35,593 bases of DNA, taken from NCBI RefSeq assembly GCF_008042275.1, contig NZ_RDBK01000001.1:304880-340472 (forward strand), read 5' to 3'. Positions 24,135 to 31,228 of the stretch are shown here, piece by piece. Both the position numbers and the translations under genes were made by a program. Source of the stretch: Streptomyces sp. OR43 (GTDB taxonomy: Bacteria; Actinomycetota; Actinomycetes; Streptomycetales; Streptomycetaceae). The stretch's first letter is position 1, and each line of letters begins with the position of its first letter. The notes under the pieces were generated by a model, which did no database searches, was not told where the DNA came from, and saw only the letters and a program-made list of their open reading frames with translations.

Positions 24135-24194
24135 TCAGATGAGCCAACCCACGAAGTGGACGACGCCGGCCAGCAGGTTGGTGATCAGGTTCAT
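24135..24194 (-). CDS. 19-residue hydrophobic peptide
   Basis: ATG at 24194 begins a 19-residue peptide, MNLITNLLAGVVHFVGWLI, ending TGA at 24135-24137. AAGGAG lies eight bases upstream, an excellent ribosome binding site, and a hairpin follows the stop. The peptide is long enough for one membrane helix. All but a few residues (N2, T5, N6, H13) are non-polar. An in-frame ATG seven codons earlier would give 26 residues, but it has no ribosome binding site. It lies alone, divergent from mltG and convergent with the ABC exporter. I cannot assign a function. A small membrane regulator, a type I toxin-like peptide or a signalling peptide are possible, and I have no evidence favouring one. Confidence 0.6.
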   Translation of the reverse strand: MNLITNLLAGVVHFVGWLI

Positions 24195-24329
24195 CGGGTG
24201 TTTCTCCTTGTGCATGGTGAATCTCTGGGACAGCACAGTCGCGGTCTGCAGCCCGTCGCTTGCGCCCTGTAATCATCAACCGCCGTCAGGCCGTTGAGCA
24301 ACGAATGCCGATACGATCACGCGTTCCAG

Positions 24330-24351
24330 CGAACACCCGATCCCCTGTTCG
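24330..24351. promoter_or_regulatory. Inverted repeat in the small-peptide/mltG intergenic region
   Basis: CGAACA, ten bases, TGTTCG form a perfect 6-bp inverted repeat, and another GTGTTCG follows six bases beyond the second base of the right arm. The site lies about 85 bases upstream of mltG and 136 bases upstream of the divergent peptide gene. It could be an operator. The arms resemble, but the spacing differs from, the actinobacterial LexA box (GAAC-N4-GTTC). Confidence 0.3.
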
Positions 24352-24434
24352 TGTGTTCGCGTCGCATGGTGCCCGCCGCGTGTCGTCACGGACGAGGTAC
24401 CGACGGCACGATCCGCGCGGGATAGCGTGCCTGC

Positions 24435-25286
24435 ATGGTGAACGAGTCCCCGGACACCCGTCCCCACCGCAGGATCCGCCCGACCCGCAGGGGGCGTCTG
24501 CTGCTGCTCATCGCCGCCGTGCTCGTAGCCGGACTGGCCGCCGCCGTCCTCGTGCCGCTGCTGACCAGGGAGCCCAAGACCGCGGAACAGGCTCGCTCCC
24601 TGGTGATTCCGGAGGGATGGCGGGCCTCACAGGTGTACATGGCCACCGACAAGGCTCTGGGGCAAACCGTCGGCACCACGAAGAAGGCCGTCGCGACGGC
24701 GGACCTGCCGTTGCCGGCCGAGGCGAAGGGCAATCCCGAGGGCTACCTCTTCCCGGCGACGTACCCCGTCACCTCACGCACGACCCCGAAGAGCCTGCTG
24801 CGCTACATGGTCGACACGGCAAGGAGCCGCTTCGGTGCGGACCACATCACGGCCGGAGCGCAGCGCAACAACGTCACCGTGTACCAGACCGTGACGATCG
24901 CCAGTATCGTCCAGGCCGAGGCGGACACCGCGCCCGATATGGGCAAGGTGGCCCGGGTCATCCACAACCGGCTCGACCGCGGCATGCCCCTCCAGATGGA
25001 CTCCACGCTCAACTACGCGCTGAACCGCAGCACTCTGGACACCAGCACGGGCGACACGAAGACCGACAGCCCGTACAACAGCTACGCACTCAAGGGACTC
25101 CCGCCCACGCCCATCGGCAACCCCGGTGAGCAGGCGATGGTGGCAGCGATCAGCCCCACCCCCGGCCCCTGGCTGTACTTCGTCACGGTCGCGCCCGGCG
25201 ACACCCGCTTCACCGACGACTACGCGGAGCAGCAGCGCAACGTGGCCGAGTTCAACCGCAACCGCCGCGGCTCGGGAACCGGCTGA
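24435..25286 (+). CDS. mltG: Endolytic transglycosylase MltG-like protein
   Basis: This 283-residue protein has an N-terminal membrane anchor (22-43) and an outside catalytic domain. The YceG/MltG signatures are NPEGYLFPATY (100-110), TIASIVQAEAD (154-164, E162 the probable catalytic acid), VIHNRL (175-180), and SPYNSYALKGLPPTPIGNPG (212-231). MltG cuts nascent glycan strands near the membrane and so sets their length. It is shorter than many actinobacterial MltG proteins and lacks the usual long N-terminal region and most of a LysM-like part, so it may be a second, accessory copy. TAGCGT ends six bases before ATG, which suggests leaderless transcription. Confidence 0.85.
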   Translation: MVNESPDTRPHRRIRPTRRGRLLLLIAAVLVAGLAAAVLVPLLTREPKTAEQARSLVIPEGWRASQVYMATDKALGQTVGTTKKAVATADLPLPAEAKGNPEGYLFPATYPVTSRTTPKSLLRYMVDTARSRFGADHITAGAQRNNVTVYQTVTIASIVQAEADTAPDMGKVARVIHNRLDRGMPLQMDSTLNYALNRSTLDTSTGDTKTDSPYNSYALKGLPPTPIGNPGEQAMVAAISPTPGPWLYFVTVAPGDTRFTDDYAEQQRNVAEFNRNRRGSGTG

Positions 25287-25293
25287 ACCGTGC

Positions 25294-26400
25294 TCACGCG
25301 GACACGGACACGGCCCCCTCCGAGGCGGACTCGGCGCGCTCCAGCAGCCGGCCGATCCCGCGCACGGCGGCACGGCCGGCCCGGTTCGCGCCGATGGTGC
25401 TGGCGGACGGCCCGTACCCGACGAGATGGACGCGCTCGTCGCGCGCGGCCTGCGTCCCTTCGACCCGGATCCCGCCCCCGGGCTCACGCAGCCGCAGCGG
25501 GGCGAGGTGGTCGACGGCGGCCCGGAACCCGGTGGCCCAGAGGATGACGTCCGCCTCGACGGTGCGACCGTCGTCCCAGGCCACGCCATCCCGAGTGATC
25601 CGGTCGAACATGGGCAGCCGGTCGAGCACCCCCGACTCGCGGGCCCGCCGGACCGCGTCCGTGACGGGCAGCCCGGTGACGCTCACGACACTCTGCGGCG
25701 GCAGCCCGCGCCGTACCCGCTCCTCCACCATGGCCACGGCCGCCCGGCCCTGATCGGCACCGAACGGGCCCTCACGGAACACCGGCGGCCGGCGCGTCAC
25801 CCAGTAGGTGTCCGCCGCCACCTCGGCGATCTCCATCAGGTGCTGCGTCCCGGAGGCCCCACCGCCCACGACGACCACCCGCTGCCCGGCGAACCCGGCG
25901 GGCCCCGGGTAGTTCGCCGTGTGCAACTGCCGCCCGCGGAAGGTCTCCTGCCCCGGGTAGCGCGGCCAGAACGGCCGGTCCCAGGTCCCGGTGGCATTGA
26001 GCAGGGCGCGCGTCGCGTACGTCCCCTCGGACGTCTCGACGAGCAGCCGCCCGCCCGTCCCCTCACGCACGGCGCTCACCTCCACGGGCCGGTGCACCCG
26101 CAGCCCGAAGGTGCGCTCGTAGGTGTCGAAGTACTCCCCGATCACCTCGGACGAGGGCCGGCTGTCGTCGGCCCCCGTCAGCTCCATGCCGGGCAGGGCG
26201 TGCATGCCGTGCACCTTGCCGTACGTCAACGAGGGCCAGCGGAACTGCCAGGCGCCGCCGGGACGCGGGGCATGGTCGAGGACCACGAAATCGCGGTCCG
26301 GTACCAGACCGCTGCGACGCAGGTGATACGCACCGGACAGCCCCGCCTGCCCGGCGCCGATCACCACGACATCCACTGAGCGCATCCCGAGATTGTTCAC
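25294..26400 (-). CDS. Flavin-containing monooxygenase-like NAD(P)/FAD oxidoreductase
   Basis: This 368-residue flavoprotein has the FAD Rossmann motif VVVIGAGQAGLSGAYHL (about 11-27) and a second dinucleotide motif, VVVVGGGASGTQ (about 173-184), for NAD(P)H. ILWATGFR near residue 288 and a C-terminal VHLVGYGPSASTIGANR complete the FAD site. This arrangement matches small bacterial FMO/CzcO-like proteins; the substrate is unknown. The start could be ATG at 26400 or ATG at 26385 (five codons later). It is convergent with mltG, only seven bases from its stop, and divergent from yjbQ. Confidence 0.88.
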   Translation of the reverse strand: MNNLGMRSVDVVVIGAGQAGLSGAYHLRRSGLVPDRDFVVLDHAPRPGGAWQFRWPSLTYGKVHGMHALPGMELTGADDSRPSSEVIGEYFDTYERTFGLRVHRPVEVSAVREGTGGRLLVETSEGTYATRALLNATGTWDRPFWPRYPGQETFRGRQLHTANYPGPAGFAGQRVVVVGGGASGTQHLMEIAEVAADTYWVTRRPPVFREGPFGADQGRAAVAMVEERVRRGLPPQSVVSVTGLPVTDAVRRARESGVLDRLPMFDRITRDGVAWDDGRTVEADVILWATGFRAAVDHLAPLRLREPGGGIRVEGTQAARDERVHLVGYGPSASTIGANRAGRAAVRGIGRLLERAESASEGAVSVSA

Positions 26401-26516
26401 GTTTCTACCAACCGCATCGACTGCGCGGATCTTCCCGCGGCCGCCTTCGGCTCATCCGACCGGGAAGCTCGGTGCGTGGTCGCGCGATCCCGCGGTGCGG
26501 GCAGGACAATGTGCCC

Positions 26517-26939
26517 ATGTCCTCTGCGTTCACCACCGGCGTCCTGCACATCACCACGGGCACGACGGAGACCGTCACCGACCTCACGTCCGACTGCGAA
26601 CAGTTCCTCACCCGGACGGCGGCGGGCCGCGACGGCCTGCTCAACGTCTTCGTTCCCCACGCGACCGCCGGGATCGCGGTACTGGAGACCGGCGCGGGCA
26701 GCGACGACGACCTCCTCAGCGCCCTGCACGCCCTGCTTCCCGCGGACGACCGCTGGCAACACCGGCACGGCAGCCCGGGCCACGGCCGCGACCACGTGCT
26801 CCCGGCTCTCGTCCCGCCGCACGCGACGTTGCCCGTGATCGGGGGGCGCCTGGAGCTGGGAACCTGGCAGTCGGTGTGCCTCGTGGATACAAATCGCGAC
26901 AATGCAAACCGTCACGTCCGTCTGTCGTTCTTCGGATAG
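26517..26939 (+). CDS. yjbQ: YjbQ family protein (secondary thiamine-phosphate synthase-type), with a replaced 3' end
   Basis: This 140-residue protein matches YjbQ/UPF0047: VFVPHATAGIAVLETG, HGRDHVLPALVPPHATLPV and GGRLELGTWQSVCLVDTN, with the conserved His and Glu residues. E. coli YjbQ has weak thiamine phosphate synthase activity in vitro; the cellular role is unclear. The first 123 codons are GC-rich at third positions, but the last 17 use GAT, ACA, AAT, AAT, GCA, CGT, CGT and GGA. A second, GC-rich copy of this 3' end lies at 34571-34627. The end of the gene was therefore probably swapped by an inserting element without breaking the protein. GACAAT ends six bases before ATG, so the gene may be leaderless; GTG at 26511 is an alternative start. 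Confidence 0.85.
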   Translation: MSSAFTTGVLHITTGTTETVTDLTSDCEQFLTRTAAGRDGLLNVFVPHATAGIAVLETGAGSDDDLLSALHALLPADDRWQHRHGSPGHGRDHVLPALVPPHATLPVIGGRLELGTWQSVCLVDTNRDNANRHVRLSFFG

Positions 26940-27067
26940 GGCTGCGTCTGCCGTCACTGAGCTCTTTCCAACCACTGTCGCTCATCGTGCAGTTGAGCTG
27001 ACAACAGGATGAAGTCCCTGGTAGATGGGTTTTCGACCAAGAAAGCCGTCTTAATTAGAGGCTTCGC

Positions 27068-27310
27068 ATGCTTGTCTATCCATCCGGCATCGACGTGTCC
27101 AGCTTCACGCTGCGCTTCCTCGCACACCAGCTGCGAGGGCACCCGCCGCGCGATCGGGCCCCGGTGGCGGCGGCTGAGCGCCGGCCGCCAAGCCCTCCTC
27201 GCACTCGCCCACCTCCGCGTCGGACACGCCTATGCCCAGCTCGCCGCTGGCTTTTGCGGTCGGAACCACGACCGCCCACCACTACGTTGCCGAAGACAGC
27301 CCCCGCGTTC
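27068..27310 (+). pseudogene. IS5-family transposase relic (N-terminal part)
   Basis: Three frames in turn give the start of an IS5-type transposase. ATG at 27068 reads MLVYPSGIDVSSFTLRFLAH. After a shift near 27135 comes RWRRLSAGRQALLALAHLRV and GHAYAQLAAGF. After a further shift at a TTTT run (27252-27255) comes AVGTTTAHHYVAED. These are the HTH-like N-terminal segments of Streptomyces IS5 transposases. The DDE catalytic part is missing, so it is dead. The left edge of the element may lie near 27000, but no matching terminal repeats were identified. Confidence 0.75.
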
Positions 27311-27494
27311 GGAGCCGGCCGTGTCGGCGGCCGGGGCGCGGGGGCCGTCGCTGGTGGTGGTGCCCTCGGCGGTCACGTCCCTCCTGGCTTGACCATGCGG
27401 AAGTTCCAGGGAACTGCCCTCGCCCGACCGAACTTTGAACGACGATGTATCCGCAGGTTCGAGTAGGACAGCAGGTCGGGAATCGGGAGGCGTC

Positions 27495-27857
27495 ATGCAC
27501 GTTGATCTGCGTATGGAGCAAGGTACCGGCGAACTGCGGTCGCTTCATGCCTGGCTGCGGAACGACGCAGCCGTGCGGCGGTCCTCCACTTCGGAGGTGA
27601 AGGCGGACGGGCCCCCTCAGCCGGGGCAAATGGGGTCGACCCTGGAAGTAATCAAGATGGTGACCGAGAATGGCTGGAGTGCGGCCTCATTCGTGATGGC
27701 TGTCGTCGCCTGGAAGCAGACTCGACCGCAGAGCCCGCAGATCACGATCACCAGGGACGCCACGACCATTGCGCTCACCAACTGCAGCGACGACGAAGTG
27801 CGGCGTGTGATCCGCGTCCTCGACGACGGGCAGAGTGGGGAGAGCCGAGGCGAGTGA
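27495..27857 (+). CDS. EACC1-like effector-associated component
   Basis: This 120-residue protein has the layout of the effector-associated constant component 1 family: an N-terminal strand MHVDLRME, then ELRSLHAWLRNDAAVR (13-28), a proline/glycine linker PPQPGQMG, a hydrophobic helix SAASFVMAVVAWKQTRP (62-78), and a C-terminal strand pair ITITRDATTIALTN with a final helix. The family is found next to effectors such as caspase-like proteases in predicted conflict systems and may help them sense or assemble. The next gene starts on this stop codon (GTGA overlap), so the two are translationally coupled. ATG at 27495 follows GGGAGG by four bases. Confidence 0.75.
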   Translation: MHVDLRMEQGTGELRSLHAWLRNDAAVRRSSTSEVKADGPPQPGQMGSTLEVIKMVTENGWSAASFVMAVVAWKQTRPQSPQITITRDATTIALTNCSDDEVRRVIRVLDDGQSGESRGE

Positions 27858-29017
27858 GTGTGTTGCCTGATCCGGGAGCATCGCGTGCCGTCCTCATCGG
27901 ATCGAGCCGATTCGATCACCTTGAGCCGTTGCCAGCCGTTACCAACAATCTCGCCGCACTCGCCGAAGCGCTCGCGTCGCCCACCTCATGGCAGCTGCGG
28001 CCGGAGCACTGTGTGATCTTGGCGAACCCCGGGTCCACCGACGAGGTGATGGCCGCGCTGCGGGCTGCTGCCCTGGAGGCCCGGGACACCCTGCTCGTAT
28101 ATTATGCCGGACACGGCCTGGTCGATCTGCAAAGTCGTTTGCAGCTGGCGTTGCCCAAATCCCAGCAGGACTGGCCGGAGTCGTCTCTCCACTACGAATG
28201 GCTGCGGCAGGCAGTCCTGGCGGGGCGCTCGGAACGGCAGGTCCTCCTGCTGGACTGCTGCTTCAGCGGACTCGCCTTGGGCACCATGGCCGGCGGCCCC
28301 CCGAAGCTGGTCGATCACGCTTCAGTGGAGGGGAGTTACCTTCTAGCCGCATCCTCGGAAACGAGTGCCGCTCTCGCTCCGCCAGGTGAGACCTACACGG
28401 CTTTCACCGGCCAACTGCTGGAAGTTCTGCGCAGCGGAATAGTCGGAGGTCCCGAGCTGCTGGAGCTCGACGCGGTGTACCGGCACCTGCGGGTGGCGTT
28501 GGCCGCTCAGTCGCGCCCCGAGCCACAGGCCAGAAATCGGAACACGGGAGCCCGACTGGCTCTCGGTCGAAACCGGGCGTTCGACCCGGACCTTCCCGTC
28601 GGCATGTCCGGTGGCCTGGATCCGTCCCTCCGCGCCTGGCCCTCGCCCGGTGGTATCCGGACAGCCGAGGGGTTCATCACGCGGCTCGGGGACGTCCGTG
28701 TGGTGTCCGGGCTGTCGCAGAAGGCGATCAGTCAACGATCGGGCCGCAAGATTGCGGACGGCACGGTCAGCAACTTGCTGAATCGCGAGACGCTTCCGCG
28801 TACCTGGACTGCGATCCCCACGTACTTGTCTGCGTGCGGAGTACCTGAGGACCAGGTGCGGCAGTGGAAGGAGGTGTGGGAGAGGATCCGCGCAGAACAG
28901 GCTGACAGCGTCCGCGACTTGACGCCTTCTGCGGCAGAAGACCGGAAGCCCCAGACATGGGCCAGGAGACTCTGGCGGAGGAAGGATGGTAGTACCGTAC
29001 GTCCCGAGCGGGGTTGA
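27854..29017 (+). CDS. Caspase-like (C14) protease fused to a C-terminal helix-turn-helix domain
   Basis: This is a 387-residue protein. The caspase fold occupies about residues 8-240: SRAVLIGSSRF, the histidine loop LLVYYAGHG (H87), and the cysteine loop LLLDCCFSG (C136 as nucleophile, D134 before it). The C-terminal region (about 268-348) is a helix-turn-helix domain: FITRLGDVRVVSGLSQKAIS, then GTVSNLLNRETLPR and an actinobacterial-type tail, YLSACGVPEDQVRQWKEVW. Such HTH domains usually sit at the N-terminus of STAND ATPases; here one ends a protease. A basic tail, ARRLWRRKDGS, follows. Coupling to the EACC1-like gene suggests a conflict or suicide effector that may cleave proteins when triggered. 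Both catalytic residues are intact. Confidence 0.88.
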   Translation: MSVLPDPGASRAVLIGSSRFDHLEPLPAVTNNLAALAEALASPTSWQLRPEHCVILANPGSTDEVMAALRAAALEARDTLLVYYAGHGLVDLQSRLQLALPKSQQDWPESSLHYEWLRQAVLAGRSERQVLLLDCCFSGLALGTMAGGPPKLVDHASVEGSYLLAASSETSAALAPPGETYTAFTGQLLEVLRSGIVGGPELLELDAVYRHLRVALAAQSRPEPQARNRNTGARLALGRNRAFDPDLPVGMSGGLDPSLRAWPSPGGIRTAEGFITRLGDVRVVSGLSQKAISQRSGRKIADGTVSNLLNRETLPRTWTAIPTYLSACGVPEDQVRQWKEVWERIRAEQADSVRDLTPSAAEDRKPQTWARRLWRRKDGSTVRPERG

Positions 29018-29026
29018 GTTCTCGGC

Positions 29027-29242
29027 CTATCGGGCTGGCGACACCTGGGCAGTGGGAGTCGTCTGCTGGGGTGTTGTAGCGGGAGCATCGGAACCGCCGC
29101 CGAAGAGGGTGTTCCAGGCGGCGATGGCGAGCACTGCCAGAGTCACCACGACCCAAGTGGCGGGCTTCTTCATGCGTCGGGAGACCGTCGTGGGCCTGAC
29201 GTAAGTCGCTGCCCGGTAATGCCCCTTGCGGCTCTGCGCCAC
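29027..29242 (-). CDS. Small single-pass membrane protein
   Basis: This 71-residue protein starts at GTG 29242 with GGAAGGA six bases upstream. A basic N-terminus (AQSRKGHYRAATYVRPTTVS, then RRMKKP) precedes one membrane helix (about 30-48, WVVVTLAVLAIAAWNTLFG), then a Gly/Ser/Thr/Pro-rich tail. The basic side should face the cytoplasm. I do not know its function, but the 'GHYRAATYVRPTTV' start resembles small Streptomyces hypothetical proteins often found in accessory DNA. It is convergent with the caspase gene, nine bases from its stop. Confidence 0.6.
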   Translation of the reverse strand: MAQSRKGHYRAATYVRPTTVSRRMKKPATWVVVTLAVLAIAAWNTLFGGGSDAPATTPQQTTPTAQVSPAR

Positions 29243-29352
29243 TGCTGATCCTTCCTCGCAAGCCGATGGGGACGAGTAGCTCGTCCCGAGAGGGATTGTG
29301 GCAGGGCTCTGTTGTGCGTGTCGGCGCCTTCGGGCGTACAGGCCGGAATCCG

Positions 29353-29472
29353 ATGGCGTGGGTTGATCGCACGACGAGTCGGGAGCGCCTTCTGCCAGGG
29401 GGGACTGCCGCGTGGGACGAGGTGGACAAGCTGGCTGAATATCTGATGTGGGAGGAGCGGGAGAAGCTCTAG
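29353..29472 (+). other. Short coding-like frame interrupted by an amber codon
   Basis: From ATG 29353 the frame gives 39 residues ending AEYLMWEEREKL, then TAG, and continues in phase as KYKERIIAGEVQERSGG to about 29520. The amphipathic character carries across the stop, which suggests one helix cut by a GAG-to-TAG change. I recognise no family. There is no good ribosome binding site. It may be a relic of a larger gene. Confidence 0.3.
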
Positions 29473-29639
29473 AAATACAAGGAGCGGATAATCGCGGGCG
29501 AGGTCCAGGAGCGGAGCGGCGGTGGTCGCCTCCCTGCCGCGCCTGCGCGTGGCAGGCGGCCTTGACCACTGCGCGCAACGGGCCGCGCGCCTCTTTCGGA
29601 AGGCTCCGCCGCCTTCAATCGAAGCCGATTGCCCTCGTC

Positions 29640-29928
29640 GGAGAGGGCCGTCTCATCATGGTTGCCCTCTGCCTCGCTAGGAAGGTGCCGTTCTCGCTAG
29701 GCAGGGAGCCGTGCCAGATCTTTTGAGCTCAACCATGCAGATGCCGCCGGGGGCGACGACGAGCAGGTCCACCTCGCAGACGTGACCGCTGCTCCCGGTG
29801 AAGGTGAAGTTCGACCAGGCACGTCACGGGGCGCCGTCCGGCAGTTTCTCCCGGATGGCATTGAGGCCACGCCGTTCATGGTCGAGCTCCGACTCGGTGA
29901 TCAGCCTTCTCGCATGCGCATTCCCCAC
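29640..29928 (-). pseudogene. NERD-domain protein relic (PglW-like kinase N-terminus)
   Basis: From GTG 29928 the frame reads GNAHARRLITESELDHERRG, then an in-frame TGA at 29824-29826, then RAWSNFTFTGSSGHVCEVDL and VVAPGGICMVELK. After a frameshift at AAAAG (about 29725) it goes on as IWHGSLPSENGTF. RAWSNF, EVDLLVV.P.G..MVELK and WHGSL are the nuclease-related domain signature at the N-terminus of PglW-type and other NERD kinases of phage-defence systems. The kinase domain is absent. The stop and the shift make it non-functional. It was divergent from the vWA operon, so it may once have belonged to the same system or to an earlier island. Confidence 0.75.
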
Positions 29929-30391
29929 CTATTGGATCGCGTATCCCCGTAGTTACAATCGGTCGACCTGCCCTGTCGAGCGCGCCGACGACAGAAAGGC
30001 CCTGGGGAAAGCCTGACGTCGGAATCCGGGACAGAGGCACTGCAGCGGAGTCGGGCATGTGCGCGGGGCCGGAGCGGAGAGCGATGCTGCGGAGTGAATG
30101 CGCCACGTTCCGCACCCAACTGGGAACCTGCGTCGGGCCCTTGGAGGCGACGACGTCGCGATCACCTTCGTGCGCCGAGCTGGGAGGCGCGGTGCATGCC
30201 GCGATCGTAGGAGGCGAGCACGAAAAAGACAGGGAGGCACTTTGATAGCTTCCGCCCGCACATGAAGTTCGTCGGATTACGATGCGACCGGGGGGTCTCG
30301 GCGTCCCGGCCTGTGCCGGGAGTCGGAACGTATGTGCGTCGCGTGAGCTCCTCCGACGACCGATCACTTCGCAGTCCGCCAGGAGCGCAAC
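29929..30391. other. Intergenic region between the NERD relic and the vWA operon
   Basis: I see no supported gene here. Several open frames exist on both strands, but they lack ribosome binding sites and family features. The region should hold the promoter of the vWA operon. The only clear structure is a hairpin, CCCGGC-CTGT-GCCGGG at 30305-30320, 72 bases before the vWA start; it may be a leader element or the end of an older transcript. Confidence 0.4.
30305..30320. terminator. Short perfect hairpin in the leader of the vWA operon
   Basis: CCCGGC, loop CTGT, GCCGGG: a perfect 6-bp stem with a tetraloop. It could terminate upstream transcription or act as an attenuator of the operon that begins at 30392. 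Confidence 0.3.
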
Positions 30392-31228
30392 GTGCCGTAC
30401 ACGGCCGAGATCAGCCGCAGCAATCCGACGAGCATCATCTTCCTCGTCGATCAGTCGACCTCCATGAGCGACCCCATCGGCGGTGAAGTCCCTCAACAGA
30501 AGGCCGATGTCGTCGCCGACGCCATCAACCGGCTCCTCACCGAGCTCTCGGTCAAGTGCGCGAAGGAAGAGGGCGTCCGCGACTACTTCCACGTAGCGGT
30601 TGTCGGCTACGGCGCCACCGTCGGCTCCGCCTTTGCCGGTGCGCTCGGCGGACGGGACATCGTTCCGCTCAGCGAGGTGGCGGACAACCCGGCCCGCGTC
30701 GACGAGCGGACCAAGAAGGTGCCGGACGGTGCGGGCGGCCTGGTCGAGACCTCGGTCAACTTCCCGCTGTGGATGGACCCGGTAGCCCATGGCGGGACGC
30801 CGATGAACCGCGCTCTTCAGTATGCCGAGAGCCTCGTTGCCGGCTGGACTGAGCGCTTCCCGGCGAGCTTCCCGCCGATCGTCATCAACCTGACGGACGG
30901 GGAGTCGACCGACGGCGATCCCACGGCTGCCGCCGAGGCCATCACCTCGCATGCAACGGCTGATGGTGCGGCTCTCCTGTTCAACCTCCACGTGTCCGCC
31001 GCGGGCGGCACCCCCACCGCGTTCCCGGACACCACCGACGGGCTCCCCGACAGCTATGCCCGCACCCTTTTCTCCATGTCCAGCCCTCTGCCCAGCCATA
31101 TGCGTTCATACGCGGCCTCGCAGGGGCAGCGGGTCAGCGAGACCACCCGTGGCTTCGTCTACAACGCGGACATCACCACGGTCGTGCAGTTTCTCGACAT
31201 CGGCACCCGTGCCACTGAACTGCGGTGA
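30392..31228 (+). CDS. von Willebrand factor A (vWA) domain protein, TerY-like
   Basis: This 278-residue soluble vWA protein has a complete metal-ion-dependent adhesion site: DQSTSMS (D20, S22, S24), GGTPMN (T136) and NLTDGESTDGD (D169). vWA proteins bind partners through the metal. It opens a three-gene operon with a PP2C phosphatase and a kinase, and both gene junctions overlap by four bases. That set matches the TerY-P triad described from comparative genomics of tellurite-resistance-type and conflict loci, where the vWA protein is thought to be the scaffold or the target of phosphorylation. GTG at 30392 is preceded by AGGAG seven bases upstream. Confidence 0.88.
   Translation: MPYTAEISRSNPTSIIFLVDQSTSMSDPIGGEVPQQKADVVADAINRLLTELSVKCAKEEGVRDYFHVAVVGYGATVGSAFAGALGGRDIVPLSEVADNPARVDERTKKVPDGAGGLVETSVNFPLWMDPVAHGGTPMNRALQYAESLVAGWTERFPASFPPIVINLTDGESTDGDPTAAAEAITSHATADGAALLFNLHVSAAGGTPTAFPDTTDGLPDSYARTLFSMSSPLPSHMRSYAASQGQRVSETTRGFVYNADITTVVQFLDIGTRATELR

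Noticed and set aside
24330..24357. Possible LexA/SOS box upstream of mltG
   Set aside because: The actinobacterial SOS box is GAAC-N4-GTTC. Here the GAAC and GTTC arms are about 12 bases apart, so the spacing does not fit, and it is kept only as an unspecified inverted repeat.
30057..30245. 62-codon plus-strand frame upstream of the vWA operon
   Set aside because: No ribosome binding site and no recognisable family; it lies in what should be a promoter region. Not strong enough to call a gene.
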